A stretch of 64,000 bases of DNA from JAJPKK01 sp963802745 (GTDB lineage: Bacteria > Pseudomonadota > Alphaproteobacteria > Rhizobiales > Xanthobacteraceae): contig CAWDKL010000049.1 in the NCBI GenBank assembly GCA_963802745.1, positions 1 through 64,000 on the forward strand, written 5' to 3'. The notes beneath the pieces were generated by a model, which saw only the letters and a list, made by a program, of their open reading frames with translations, was not told the origin of the DNA and did not search any database. Shown piece by piece: positions 1 through 9,112 of the stretch. Within the stretch, counting starts at the first letter, position 1. Each line of letters opens with the position of its first letter. The position numbers and the translations under genes were made by a program.

Positions 1-609
1 TTTTCTGTGTTCGCAAGCACCGGAGCAGTACGGGCCGAATTCGATCGTCAAGGGGCGCAAGACTGGGAGGCCTTCCTTGCGTTGCGGGCAGCGGAATTGC
101 GGCCGGGCGGGCACCTGATTGTCGTGATGCCAGGCGTTTACAAAAACGGAGTTCACGAATTCGAGGGGATCATGGATCACGCAAACGAGGTCCTCGTCGA
201 GATGGTGGCGGAGGGCGTGATCACGGCCGATGAACACGCGCGCATGGTGCTGGGGGTCTGGCCGCGGAGCAAACGGGAGCTTCTTGCACCATTCAGCCGC
301 GACGGCCAATTCCACAATCTGATCGTGGAACACAGCGAGACCTCGCTGCTTCCAGACCCGTGGTGGGGTGATTATGAACGAGACGGAGACAATGAGGCCT
401 TGGCAACCAGCCACGCACTGTTTTTCCGTACGATCTTTGTGCCGACACTGGCATCTGCCCTCAATCGGGTCCGTGCCGGCGACCCCGAGGCGTTTCAAGA
501 TTTTGCCGACCGAGTGGAAACCGGACTGAGGCACCGCTTAGCGACGCAACCGACACTCTTGCACTCGGTCGTCGAAACGATTGTGATCGCCAAGCAAGCC
601 ACTGCGTAG
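1..609 (+). CDS. SAM-dependent carboxyl methyltransferase (SABATH-like), 5' truncated by window edge
   Basis: The reading frame is open to the window edge; a GTG at 7 could start it, but the family is much longer, so only the C-terminal ~200 residues are present. The stretch reading FLALRAAELRPGGHLIVVMP resembles the post-motif strand of the salicylate/jasmonate-type carboxyl methyltransferase family, in which the methyl group of SAM goes to a carboxylate of a small molecule. This is followed by the helical cap region typical of that family. The substrate cannot be read from the sequence. It ends in TAG at 607-609, and the next 450 bases hold no gene. The family call is from recognition of the motif pattern and is fairly secure; the substrate is unknown. 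Confidence 0.7.
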   Translation, partial: FSVFASTGAVRAEFDRQGAQDWEAFLALRAAELRPGGHLIVVMPGVYKNGVHEFEGIMDHANEVLVEMVAEGVITADEHARMVLGVWPRSKRELLAPFSRDGQFHNLIVEHSETSLLPDPWWGDYERDGDNEALATSHALFFRTIFVPTLASALNRVRAGDPEAFQDFADRVETGLRHRLATQPTLLHSVVETIVIAKQATA

Positions 610-922
610 GAAAATCCCAAATCGACCGATGTACAGGACGGCGCGGCATTGGTCTCACGTTACAGCGGTACTTAGGCCGCGTTGATGACGTAATGAAGCG
701 ATGCGGGATTGACTTTGGTTGCGACAATGACCGCAACGGGTCAAAAGCGGCGCAGTGCCAACCCAGTTGCCCGCCCCATTGTTGCGTTGCGGCCGGGGCT
801 GTCATGGCGGCTTGTCCACAGCAGGAAACGAAGCGGTGTGGTGTGTCCAGACTGCCGGCCATCGGCTTACAAGAACGCGTCTCACATTCGATGGCGGCTG
901 AGCACATAGGGGAGGTTCGCGT
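610..922. other. Intergenic stretch without a supported gene
   Basis: No reading frame here has a recognisable product; the open frames on both strands are short and rich in Arg, Ser and Cys. The block at 720-790 could be decayed coding sequence but I cannot assign it. Confidence 0.4.
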
Positions 923-1314
923 TGACCCGCCATTCAGGCCGGGACCTTCGCGCCAGCAGTGCGACGTTTCACCGCGCGGCCACGCCGCCTGTAGTCCCAC
1001 TACTCCCGACACTCGCACCTCGTCACGCCGCCAGCACGGCTTTCCGGACCGCATCTGGTAACGTGACCGCTTCCATGGTGGACATCATGCCGACGCTGCT
1101 GACCCTGGCCGGTGCCAAGGGCAGCCCCGACCATCCTTCGACGGCAAGGCTGACAACCAGCCCTCACCGCACGACGACATTTTGATCAATGTGGAGGCGT
1201 TCCGTGGCGCCAGCCGCAAGGGCAACTGGAAGCTGATGAAGCTCGCTTTGCTGCCGGGCAAGACCGAACTGTTCGATCTCGGAAAAGATCCGGGCGAAAA
1301 GACCGACGTGGCCG
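923..1314. repeat. ~390 bp duplicated segment, copy 1 (partner 6567-6962)
   Basis: The segment beginning TGACCCGCCATTCAGGCCGGG matches 6567 onward almost base for base by eye for about 390 bases, in the same orientation. It contains a non-coding-looking 150 base stretch followed by the 3' part of a sulfatase gene. Both copies lack the same single base in the sulfatase frame (near 1136 and its counterpart near 6781), so the duplication is younger than that mutation or both copies descend from one already damaged element. Confidence 0.85.
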
Positions 1315-1502
1315 AATAGTTCCCGGACATCGTCCGCGATCTCGAAGCGCGGCTGCTGGCCTATGCCAAGGAGATGAAGCCCAGCGCGTGGATGAAGGTC
1401 CAGCCGGCCTTCATCGGCGCGCAAAGCAAGACCATGTTCGATCCGGATTTCGACATCGACGACGGCGGCTTGCCGCAGGAGAAGCCGCGGTTGCCGAGGT
1501 GA
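1069..1502 (+). pseudogene. Arylsulfatase-like gene, C-terminal relic
   Basis: Three pieces read as the C-terminus of an alkaline-phosphatase-superfamily sulfatase: MVDIMPTLLTLAGAKG (frame of 1075), then after a one-base loss near 1136 FDGKADNQPSPHDDILINVE with GNWKLMKLALLPGKTELFDL, then an in-frame TAG at 1317-1319, then FPDIVRDLEARLLAYAKEMK continuing to the natural-looking end at TGA 1500-1502. The catalytic N-terminal half with the formylglycine Cys/Ser motif is absent. The gene is therefore broken three ways: 5' deletion, frameshift and nonsense. A second, shorter relic lies at 6714-6960. Confidence 0.8.
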
Positions 1503-1584
1503 GGCGTCGGAGCGGCCAAGGGATTGCGCGTGCGGGAAGTGAAGCGATGGGCCAATTGCGGACGCCACGCCTAAGGCTGCAGAA

Positions 1585-2530
1585 CTATTTTTGCTTCGCT
1601 AACGGCCTTGCCACCTCGTGAGCGCAGTCGATGACGAGCTGTACGGCCGGGTTGGGGGTGCGATTCTTGAGAGTGATAATGAAGACGGGGCTCGGCTGAA
1701 GCGGTAAATCGACCGGCAGCACTTTGAAGGCCGAATGGTTGCCACCAAAGTGTATCACCAGACTCAGTCCCTATAGTAATAAAGCGTCCGGTCGTAAGCA
1801 GATGGATGTGCAATTGGATTGCGGCGGCCGAGACAACCGCTCGCGGGGCGTCCACGCCGGCGGCGCGGAAAGCAGCAACCATAACTGACTGCGAGATGCT
1901 ACCGACGGGCGCCAAGCTCCAAGGCTCGTGGATCAGTTCGGCGAGCTTGATCTTGCGGCGACCGGTCCAGCAATTCTGCCTTCCCGCAAGGACGAAGAGC
2001 CGGTCGTTGAATAGAAATTGCGTGTCCAGGTCTTCATCGGATATGGGTCCCGCGGGCCGCCCGATCATCAAGTCGATGTCGCGCGCGCGCAGTTCGGGCA
2101 GCATTGTTCCGAAATCGGCTTGCACGACGTGGAACGAAACTCGTGGATGCCGGCGATTTATCCTCTCAATGACCGCCGGCACAAAGCCCACCGCCATCGG
2201 TTCGGTGCATCCAATTCGCACCTCTCCCACCGTCGGATCGGCCAAAAATTCAATGTCTTTCACGCTTTGTCTCAACTCATCGAAGACCACGATGCTTCGT
2301 CTGATGAGCGCGCGGCCATAGAGCGTTGGCTCGATTCCGTGCGGGTGACGGTCGAGGAGAGGCACGCCGAACGCATATTCGATGTCGGCAATCGTCTTCG
2401 ACACCACCGGTGTGGAAATTCCAAGATGTTTGGCAGCCTTGACCATGCTGCCCCATCGCACGACCTCCATTAGGATATGGAGATCACGCAGCTTCACGCG
2501 CCGACCGATACGATCAGTCCACGATGACAT
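1585..2530 (-). pseudogene. LysR-family transcriptional regulator, C-terminal frameshift
   Basis: The N-terminus has the LysR winged helix-turn-helix (KLRDLHILMEVVRWGSMVKA, then LGISTPVVSKTIADIE), followed by a periplasmic-binding-like effector domain (VGEVRIGCTEPMAVGFVPAVI). The start at 2530 is preferred because GGAGGGG lies 9 bases before it; an ATG seven codons upstream would sit before that ribosome site. The frame is lost near 1763-1775: the uninterrupted frame runs to 1571, but the adjacent frame continues the family pattern (VIHFGGNHSAFKVLPVDLPL, then CAHEVARPLAKQK) to a TAG at 1585-1587. It is divergent from the binding-protein gene at 2703, whose expression it may have controlled. 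One-base loss could be real or an assembly error. Confidence 0.8.
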
Positions 2531-2681
2531 GAGCCACAACCCCTCCGGCATTTAGCTAAATCGCTAAAGGGTCTTCGAACATTGGAAATTTACAGATAAC
2601 ACAATCGGGTCTACGGTTCGACGGCATTCTAAATGACGGAAAGGAAGCACTCACGGCGCAACGTGCGCGCGTGAGCCCCTA

Positions 2682-2785
2682 AACCAACCCCGGAGTACGG
2701 CCATGCAGACCCGGAGAATTTTTCTCGAATCGCTTATTGCTGCCGGTACTTTGGTAGCCGTCGGGAAAGTTGCGGCGCAGACACA
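2682..2785 (+). repeat. Duplicated leader (ribosome site plus signal peptide), copy 1
   Basis: From AACCAACCC through the ribosome site and the first ~27 codons this matches 4868-4973. The encoded signal peptides start MQTRRIFLESL in both, but the mature proteins belong to different receptor families. Confidence 0.8.
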
Positions 2786-3890
2786 AGAGACGATCAAGAT
2801 CGGCTTCGTGGTGCCAATGACCGGTCAGTTCGCCATAGAAGGCAATGAAATGGTTGCCGCCACGAAGCTGTTTATCGAGCAGAACGGCACGAATGTCGCC
2901 GGCAAGACGATTGAGTTGATCATACGTGACGATGCCGCGGTGCCGGACCGGGCAAAACGGATAGCCCAGGAATTGGTCGTCAATAACAAGGTCGCCATTC
3001 TTGCGGGCTGCTTCACCACACCAGTCGCCCTCGCAATTGCGTCGATTTCTGCGCAAGCGAAGGTTCCGCAAATCGTTATGGGAGCGGGCACCTCGATCAT
3101 TACAGAGCGCTCGCCCTACATCGTCCGTACCTTCGTCACGCAGGCGCAGCTGTGTGCTCCTATGGCGCGGTGGGCGGCAAAGAACGGGTTCAGGAAGGTT
3201 GTGACCTTGGTTTCCGATTATGCTCCAGGCTCCGATTCGGAGAAGTCGTTCGCGAACGAATTCAAGGCGAACGGCGGAGAAATCCTAACGTCGCTGCGGG
3301 TTCCGCTCTTAAGTCCTGATTTCGCTCCGTACCTTCAGCGTGCGCACGATACAAAGCCGGATGCCATATTCGTTTGGTTTCCAGGTTCTTCGAGCATTGC
3401 CTTTTCGCGGCAATATGCGGAGCGCGGCCTGCACACGTCCGGTATCAAGCTGATCGGCACTGGCGATGTCGTGGATGATCGCACACTGGACCAGATGAAT
3501 GATTCAATGCTCGGCGTCGTAACGACATCTCAGTATTCAGTCGCGCACCCATCCGAAACGAACAAGGCATTTGTGGAAGGCACGAAGCGTTTCAACAATG
3601 GAACCCGTCCCAACACGTTGGCATTGGCTGCCTACGACGGGATGCACTTGATCTACGAAGCGCTGAAGAAGACGGGCGGCCGCGCGGATGGGGATGCCGT
3701 CATCGGGGCAATGAAAGGCATGGCCTGGCAAAGCCCGCGTGGTCCGATTTTGATCGACCCTGAAACGCGCGACATTGTGCAGGATATCTACGTCCGTCGT
3801 CTCCAGCGCGTGAATGGCGAACTATACAACATCGAGTTTGACAAATTCGAAGCGGTAAAGGATCCTATCAAAGCGGCGCAGAGGATATAA
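2703..3890 (+). CDS. Branched-chain amino acid-type ABC transporter substrate-binding protein
   Basis: A 395-residue periplasmic receptor of the LivJ/LivK type (Peripla_BP_6). A signal peptide (MQTRRIFLESLIAAGTLVAV, cleavage near residue 26 after AQ) precedes a typical opening strand, IKIGFVVPMTGQFAIEGNEM. Further family features are DDAAVPDRAKRIAQELV and GPILIDPETRDIVQDIYVRR near the end. No permease or ATPase genes are nearby, so it is an orphan receptor whose partners must be elsewhere; the ligand is not predictable. CGGAG lies 7 bases before the ATG. Its last codons contain the ribosome site (GAGGA) of the methyltransferase gene that follows two bases after its stop, so the two are probably co-translated. 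The divergent LysR gene is a candidate regulator. Confidence 0.88.
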   Translation: MQTRRIFLESLIAAGTLVAVGKVAAQTQETIKIGFVVPMTGQFAIEGNEMVAATKLFIEQNGTNVAGKTIELIIRDDAAVPDRAKRIAQELVVNNKVAILAGCFTTPVALAIASISAQAKVPQIVMGAGTSIITERSPYIVRTFVTQAQLCAPMARWAAKNGFRKVVTLVSDYAPGSDSEKSFANEFKANGGEILTSLRVPLLSPDFAPYLQRAHDTKPDAIFVWFPGSSSIAFSRQYAERGLHTSGIKLIGTGDVVDDRTLDQMNDSMLGVVTTSQYSVAHPSETNKAFVEGTKRFNNGTRPNTLALAAYDGMHLIYEALKKTGGRADGDAVIGAMKGMAWQSPRGPILIDPETRDIVQDIYVRRLQRVNGELYNIEFDKFEAVKDPIKAAQRI

Positions 3891-3892
3891 AT

Positions 3893-4780
3893 ATGGTGGA
3901 AGCTGTCGATGCAATTTCTATCGGCGATTTTGGCCAGTCCGAAATGGCTGCACCCCAGCTTGCCATCGGCGTTGCGAAGCTGGCGATGCGCCACGACGGA
4001 TATATCTTTGACAATGCAGCGACGCAGACGGCAGCGCGCTTCCGAAGCCTAGCGGCCGTTTTCGATGCAGGAACGGTCCGCCACCTGACTGAAATAGGCG
4101 TGACCCATGGCTGGAATTGTCTTGAAATCGGGGCTGGCGGCGGAACGGTCGCCGACTGGCTCTGCGATCGCGTCGGTGCGCAAGGACATGTCATCGCGAC
4201 CGACATCAATACGCAATTTCTCAAATCTCTCGGAAAGGCTAATCTCGATGTGCGTCGGCACGACATCGCCGTCGATCCATTGCCGGAAGCCGCATTCGAC
4301 CTCATCCATGTCCGTCTTGTGCTTATGCATCTGCGAGAGCGGGACAGGATTCTCAGGCGCATCGTTTCGGCGTTGAAGTCTGGCGGGTGGCTGCTGGCAG
4401 AAGAATTCGATTCTCTGTCGTTGCGTGCAGACCCTGAGGTCAGCTCGACTGAAATCCCGATAAAGGCTTTGTCCGCGCTGGAGAGGCTTCTGGCGAAACG
4501 CGACGTCGATTTGCTTTATGGGCGCCGTCTGGCTGCGCGCATGCATTCGCTGGGTATCATCGAAATAGCAGCCGAGGCCCGATTGTTCATGTGGGGAGCG
4601 CGATCCATCGGCCTAGAGCTGCTCCGCGCCAGTATCGAAGAGGTTCGAGACGAGATGATCGAATTAGGATTGATCGACGAGTCGGAATTCGAGCGCGACA
4701 TGCGTCTGCTCGACGACCAGGAACTGTTGATTCCCTCGCCGATCATGTGGGCCGTCAGCGGCCGTCGCCCGTCGGTCTAA
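3893..4780 (+). CDS. Class I SAM-dependent methyltransferase
   Basis: The 295-residue protein has the Rossmann-type methyltransferase core: motif I LEIGAGGGTVADWL (residues ~76-89), the acidic end of strand 2 in VIATDINTQFL, motif LPEAAFDLIHVRLVLMHL, and GGWLLAEEFDSLSL. The pattern is that of small-molecule methyltransferases of the UbiE/type-11 sort. It begins two bases after the stop of the binding-protein gene, with GAGGA 7 bases upstream, so the two form an operon. The first ~30 residues precede the conserved part; an internal ATG at codon 32 (MRHDG) is an alternative start. The substrate is unknown. Confidence 0.85.
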   Translation: MVEAVDAISIGDFGQSEMAAPQLAIGVAKLAMRHDGYIFDNAATQTAARFRSLAAVFDAGTVRHLTEIGVTHGWNCLEIGAGGGTVADWLCDRVGAQGHVIATDINTQFLKSLGKANLDVRRHDIAVDPLPEAAFDLIHVRLVLMHLRERDRILRRIVSALKSGGWLLAEEFDSLSLRADPEVSSTEIPIKALSALERLLAKRDVDLLYGRRLAARMHSLGIIEIAAEARLFMWGARSIGLELLRASIEEVRDEMIELGLIDESEFERDMRLLDDQELLIPSPIMWAVSGRRPSV

Positions 4781-4867
4781 AAGAAATACGAGGATGAGGG
4801 GCAGGGCGCCAGCGCCTCCCGATAAGCGTACTCTGATTAACTCTACCCGACGTGGCTTCCACCCTTG

Positions 4868-4973
4868 AACCAACCCAGGAGTATGGCCATGCAAACCCGG
4901 AGAATTTTTCTGGAATCGCTTGTTGCCGCCGGTAGTTTGCCGGCTGTATTGCACGTCGCAAAGGCGCAGACGT
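4868..4973 (+). repeat. Duplicated leader (ribosome site plus signal peptide), copy 2
   Basis: Partner of 2682-2785. It supplies the start codon and signal peptide of the broken Bug receptor at 4889. The similarity fades within the signal-peptide cleavage region. Confidence 0.8.
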
Positions 4974-5690
4974 ATCCGGCAAAGCCTGTGCGGATTATCT
5001 GCGGCTTTCGCCAGGAGGCGTCAATGACATCTATGCGCGTTTGATCGGCCAACGGCTGTCGAGCGACTTGGTCAACCGTTCATCATCGAAAACCGGGCAG
5101 GCGCCGGCGGCACAATTGCGGCTGACGCCGCTCTGCGTGCGCCACCTGACGGCTATACGTTTCTCCTCACCAGCACAAATGACGTTTATGCCCCGAGCCT
5201 GTATCTCGATCTGAAATACGAATACACGCGCGACTTTGCGCCTATAGCAAGCATTGCGTTTGTGCCTTAGATCATGGAAGTGAATCCGTCAGTCCCAGTG
5301 AAGACTGTGGTGGAATTCATCACCTATGCCAAAGCTAACCCAGGCAAGCTCAACTATGCGTCGGCCGGGGTAGGTACGGCACAACATTTGTGCGGCGAGC
5401 TGTTCAAGATGCTGACCGGTGTGGACATGGTTCACGTGCCCTATCGGGGTGGTGCTCCTGCCGTTGCCGACCTGATCGCCGGGCAGGTGCAGGCCATGTT
5501 CGATTTGTTGCCTTCCTCCATCGAGCATGTCCGCGCAGATAAGTTACGGGCGCTTGCGGTTGCTAGCGCGAAGCCTTCGCCGATGCTCCCAGATGTGCCG
5601 ACGCTCAGTGTTTATCTGCCAAGCTTCGAGGCGGGCGTCCCGGTCGGCATTGCCGCACCCAAGAAAACGTCAAACGAAATTGTCGCCCGG
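4889..5690 (+). pseudogene. Bug/TctC-type tripartite tricarboxylate receptor, multiply disrupted
   Basis: The leader MQTRRIFLESLVAAGSLPAV and the start TYPAKPVRII fit a Bug-family periplasmic receptor, but the frame breaks near 5010 (GGVNDIYARLIGQRLS continues in the next frame) and again near 5070. There is an in-frame TAG at 5267-5269, just before MEVNPSVPVKTVVEFITYAK. The rest of the mature domain (NPGKLNYASAGVGTAQHLCG, then MVHVPYRGGAPAVADLIAGQ) is well preserved to about 5690, where family similarity stops short of the usual C-terminus. At least three lesions make this a real pseudogene rather than a sequencing slip. It is the first of six Bug-type receptors in the window. Confidence 0.85.
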
Positions 5691-5772
5691 ACTTCGCCGC
5701 GACGATCTGCGCCATGCGGACCAGAAGCACGCCGGGCGGCGCCGGAAGCGGCCATGGCGGCCGATTGCGGGC

Positions 5773-6426
5773 CTAACAGGTCGAGGTCCATGATCTCGGA
5801 GCACCGGTCTCACCGTGCTTGAGTTGGTGCTCCATCAGTATGAGCGCATCCGCAGTCATGTCGGCGTCAAGCAATGCGCCGTGCCGGTTATCTCTTTCGC
5901 TGCTGTCGAGCACCAGCCGGTCGGCCATCGCGGTGAGCGACTTGCTGGCGCCGGGGAAAAGCTGTGCGAACAGGACCTGTGTGCAAATGTAGCGCTCGTC
6001 GGCATAGGCGCTCTCGCCCCACGCAATCACCTTGGCCCGGGCAAACTCATAGTCGAGGAAATCCCGCTCGTTCTTGTAAGCGTGGGCCACGATCGGCGAG
6101 TCTCCGACGAACTCTTTCACTTTCGGCAGGATCGTTGCGAACCGTGGAGCGTTCCTGAGATCGGCTGGCCGAATCCCGTGGATCTTGATGGCCTCGGGGT
6201 CGATCGGGCCATCCGGGTTGACCTTGGAGCTCCACGTCTCGCCCTTCTTCCAGCCCTCGCCTTCACGCAAAATTTCGACGAAACCGACTTCGATGATGAT
6301 GCCGGGGGCTCTCCAGGCAAAAGGCTGCTTGCGAATGAACGCGGCGTCAGGGGTACGCTTGCCGGTCGTCTCCGCGTCGAAGGCGACGAGCCGGTCGAAA
6401 CCGTCGAGGAAATTCGGCATATACAT
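5773..6426 (-). CDS. DnaQ-like 3'-5' exonuclease (DEDDh superfamily)
   Basis: The protein has the three exonuclease motifs in order: ExoI LVAFDAETTG near the N-terminus (Asp and Glu metal ligands), ExoII in PIVAHAYKNERDFLDYE, and ExoIII RHGALLDADMTADALI with the His-x5-Asp of the DEDDh group. It is about 217 residues if started at 6426, where GGAGGG stands 5 bases upstream; codons further upstream are less likely. It resembles the epsilon proofreading subunit of DNA polymerase III in its catalytic core but lacks the polymerase-binding tail, so it could act in DNA repair or RNA trimming. Its 3' end overlaps the tail of the decayed Bug gene on the other strand. Confidence 0.8.
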   Translation of the reverse strand: MYMPNFLDGFDRLVAFDAETTGKRTPDAAFIRKQPFAWRAPGIIIEVGFVEILREGEGWKKGETWSSKVNPDGPIDPEAIKIHGIRPADLRNAPRFATILPKVKEFVGDSPIVAHAYKNERDFLDYEFARAKVIAWGESAYADERYICTQVLFAQLFPGASKSLTAMADRLVLDSSERDNRHGALLDADMTADALILMEHQLKHGETGAPRSWTSTC

Positions 6427-6566
6427 CGCGGCCCTCCGAAGCAGCCCCATTCCTATGCGTTTCGCTCATCGTCGTCACGCGCGAAGAGGACCGGCGCCTC
6501 GCGAGCATGACGTGCGGTGCCGCCGACGCTGCTCGCCATCGCCGACCACGTCATTGAATAGCTGGC

Positions 6567-6962
6567 TGACTCGCCATTCACGCCGGGTATCTGCGCGCCA
6601 GCAGTGCGACGTTTCACCGCGCGGCCACGCCGCCTGGAGTCCCATTACGCTCGACACTCGCACCTCGTCACGCCGCCAGCACGGCTTTCCGGACCGCATC
6701 TGGTAACATGATCGCTTCCATGGTGGACATCATGCCGACGCTGCTGGCCCTCGCCGGCGCCAAGCGCAGTACCGACCATCCTTCGACGGCAAGGCTGACA
6801 ACCAACCCTCGCCGCACGGCGACATTTTGATCAATGTGGAGGCGTTCCGTGGCGTCATCCGCAAGGGCAACCGGAAGCTGGTGACGCTCGCTTTGCGGCC
6901 GGGCAATACCGAGCTGTTCGATCTCGCCAAGCATCCGGGCGAAAACACCGACGTGGCCGGCA
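6567..6962. repeat. ~390 bp duplicated segment, copy 2 (partner 923-1314)
   Basis: Same orientation as copy 1, starting TGACTCGCCATTCACGCCGGG. Similarity ends abruptly at about GACGTGGCCG, after which the two copies diverge completely. Confidence 0.85.
6714..6960 (+). pseudogene. Arylsulfatase-like relic, second copy
   Basis: MVDIMPTLLALAGAK (from 6720) is followed, after the same one-base loss as in the first relic, by the remains of the DDILINVEAFRG block and GNTELFDLAKHPGEN. It then runs into unrelated sequence near 6961, where a short frame reading EAVSDIQDANALWSEAVRAL looks like the end of a different, also broken, gene (stop TAG near 7049). The dehydrogenase promoter presumably lies between here and 7188. 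Confidence 0.75.
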
Positions 6963-7187
6963 ACGCCACAAGAAGCGGTGTCCGACATTCAGGATGCCAA
7001 CGCTCTCTGGAGCGAAGCCGTACGCGCTCTTGGCGATGCTGTGTCGTAGCCCCCCGCGGCGCTTCGCCGGCGGCATAGGTGACGGGCCTACTTTGCGATA
7101 AGGTCGTCAACCACGCCGTGACCGAGTTCGTCGCGCGCGCTATGCTCGGCAAGAATCGTTCGAAGCCGCAACAAACAGGAGGATGCC

Positions 7188-8963
7188 ATGAAAACGAAAT
7201 CGCTGGTCGGCACCGCAGCCGGCGCATTGTTGCTTGGTAGCGCGCTAACACCGGCACATGCCGCCGATGTGACCAATGAGCGTATGCTCAACCCGCAGCG
7301 CGAGCCGCAGAACTGGATCCTGCACCACGGCAACTACCAGGGGTACCGCTTCTCCGCGCTCAAGGACATCAACACCGAAACGGTGAAAAACCTCAAGCCG
7401 GTGTTCACGGTGGCGCTGAGCGGCTTCCAGAGCGGCGGGCGCTATGCGTTCGGCAATCTCGAAGCGACGCCGATCGTCGAAGACGGCATCATCTATGTTC
7501 CGGACGGCTGGGGCTCGGTCTATGCCATCGACGCGACCGCCGGCAAGAAGGGCGTCATCAAATGGAAGATGGACCCCGGCACCGATCGCGCCTGGGCCGG
7601 TGACGTGGCGTGCTGCGGCGTCAACAATCGCGGCGTCGCCTTGTGGAAGGACAAGGTCATTTCCATCGCCCTCGACGGGCGCATGTTCGCCATCAACAAG
7701 GCCACCGGTGAAGTCGCCTGGGAGCGCAAGATCGCGGAACCGGCGCTCGGCGAGACGTTGACCATGGCGCCGCTGATCGTTCGCGATCTTGCGATCGTCG
7801 GGCCGGCCGGCGGCGAATTCGGCATCCGCGGCTATATCGAGGCGACTGACCTCAACACCGGCAAGATGGCGTGGCGCACCTACACGATTCCCGGCGCCGG
7901 GGAGCCCGGCAACGAGACCTGGAAGGACGGGAAGGAGCGCTGGAAGCACGGCGGCGCCTCGACCTGGGAAACCGCGACCTACGATCCGCAGACCGACACG
8001 TTCTATCAGGGCATCGGCAATGCCGGGCCGGACTGGGATCCGGAATATCGTCCGGGCGACAATAAATGGGCGGCCAGCGTGCTGGCCATCAATCCGAGCG
8101 ACGGCAAGATCAAATGGGGCTATCAATACACCCCGAACGACCCGTATGATTTCGACGAAATTTCCGAGCACCCGATCATCGACGCCAAGGTCAATGGCGA
8201 AGACCGCAAGCTCGTGGTGCACGCGGCGCGCAACGGCTTCTTCTATGCGCTCGACCGCACCAACGGCTCGTTCATCGCCGGCAAGGCCTATACCGACGGC
8301 ATGAACTGGGCGCCGGGCCTCGACCCCAAGACCGGCAAGCCGCTCAACTATAATCCCAATGCCGACGTGCAGATTTACGCCGAGGGCAGCCACGGCACCC
8401 GCGCCAAGCCGAAAAGCGATGCGCTGTGCCCGGCCCACACCGGCGGCAAGAATTGGGAGCCGTCCGCCTACAATCCGGACCTCCACCTCCTCTACATCCC
8501 CTCGATCGAGGGCTGCGACTACATCGAGACGGTGCCCCAGAAGGATTTCGCCGATCAGGGCGGCACCGTGAACCCGCGCGAACGCTTTAGCGGCGGCAGC
8601 ACCCGGATCCAGCAGCGGCTCTACGGCGCGCTGAAAGCGGTCGATCCGACCACCGGCGAGATCAAGGTGTCCCTCAAACTCGCCTACCCGAACTATTCCG
8701 GCGCGCTCGCTACCGCCGGCAACCTGGTCTTTATCGGCGAGCCGGATGGCACCTTCTCGGCCCACGATGCCAAGACGCTGCAGGAACTGTGGAGTTTTAA
8801 CGTCGGCACCGGCATCAACGCGCCGCCGGTCACCTATGCGGTCAACGGCAAGCAATATGTGGCGGTGCTGGTCGGTTCGCGGCAGTCGCAGAACGTCATT
8901 CCGTTCGCGCCTGAGCTGAAGAACACCTCCACGGCGTCGATGCTGTTCGTGTTCGCCCTGTAG
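7188..8963 (+). CDS. PQQ-dependent alcohol dehydrogenase, lanthanide-type active site
   Basis: This 591-residue periplasmic quinoprotein oxidises alcohols with pyrroloquinoline quinone. Its signal peptide ends near residue 26 (PAHA/ADV). Family marks are the start LNPQREPQNWILHHGNYQG, the vicinal disulfide Cys142-Cys143 (DVACCGVNN) and the metal ligands Glu210 (GGEFGIRGY) and Asn278 (GIGNAGPD). The catalytic Asp321 is followed two residues later by Asp323 (PYDFDE). That extra Asp is the established hallmark of XoxF/PedH-type enzymes that use lanthanides instead of calcium. AGGAGG lies 5 bases before the ATG. A close paralogue lies at 12466. Whether the substrate is methanol, ethanol or another alcohol is undetermined. 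Confidence 0.92.
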   Translation: MKTKSLVGTAAGALLLGSALTPAHAADVTNERMLNPQREPQNWILHHGNYQGYRFSALKDINTETVKNLKPVFTVALSGFQSGGRYAFGNLEATPIVEDGIIYVPDGWGSVYAIDATAGKKGVIKWKMDPGTDRAWAGDVACCGVNNRGVALWKDKVISIALDGRMFAINKATGEVAWERKIAEPALGETLTMAPLIVRDLAIVGPAGGEFGIRGYIEATDLNTGKMAWRTYTIPGAGEPGNETWKDGKERWKHGGASTWETATYDPQTDTFYQGIGNAGPDWDPEYRPGDNKWAASVLAINPSDGKIKWGYQYTPNDPYDFDEISEHPIIDAKVNGEDRKLVVHAARNGFFYALDRTNGSFIAGKAYTDGMNWAPGLDPKTGKPLNYNPNADVQIYAEGSHGTRAKPKSDALCPAHTGGKNWEPSAYNPDLHLLYIPSIEGCDYIETVPQKDFADQGGTVNPRERFSGGSTRIQQRLYGALKAVDPTTGEIKVSLKLAYPNYSGALATAGNLVFIGEPDGTFSAHDAKTLQELWSFNVGTGINAPPVTYAVNGKQYVAVLVGSRQSQNVIPFAPELKNTSTASMLFVFAL

Positions 8964-9112
8964 CCAGGTAGGTGCGGCCTTTCACCAGGCGGGCATGGCG
9001 TGGCCTTGCGCCATGCCCGCCCGAGACGCGGGCACTCGGAGCGGGGCGTAAAGCATGAGCTTGAACAAGGTGCAGGACATCGAACGTGCGATTGGAGCGC
9101 TTGCGCCGTGCG

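Noticed and set aside
461..1054. 197-codon open frame on the minus strand
   Set aside because: Arg/Ser/Trp-rich, no domain pattern, overlaps the end of the methyltransferase gene and part of the 390 bp repeat. Its recurrence at 6475-6699 only reflects the repeat.
7245..8855. 536-codon open frame on the minus strand opposite the first PQQ dehydrogenase
   Set aside because: Low-complexity Arg/Val/Asp/Gly composition typical of the antisense of a GC-rich gene; a matching frame opposite the second copy (12647-14131) confirms it is a shadow.
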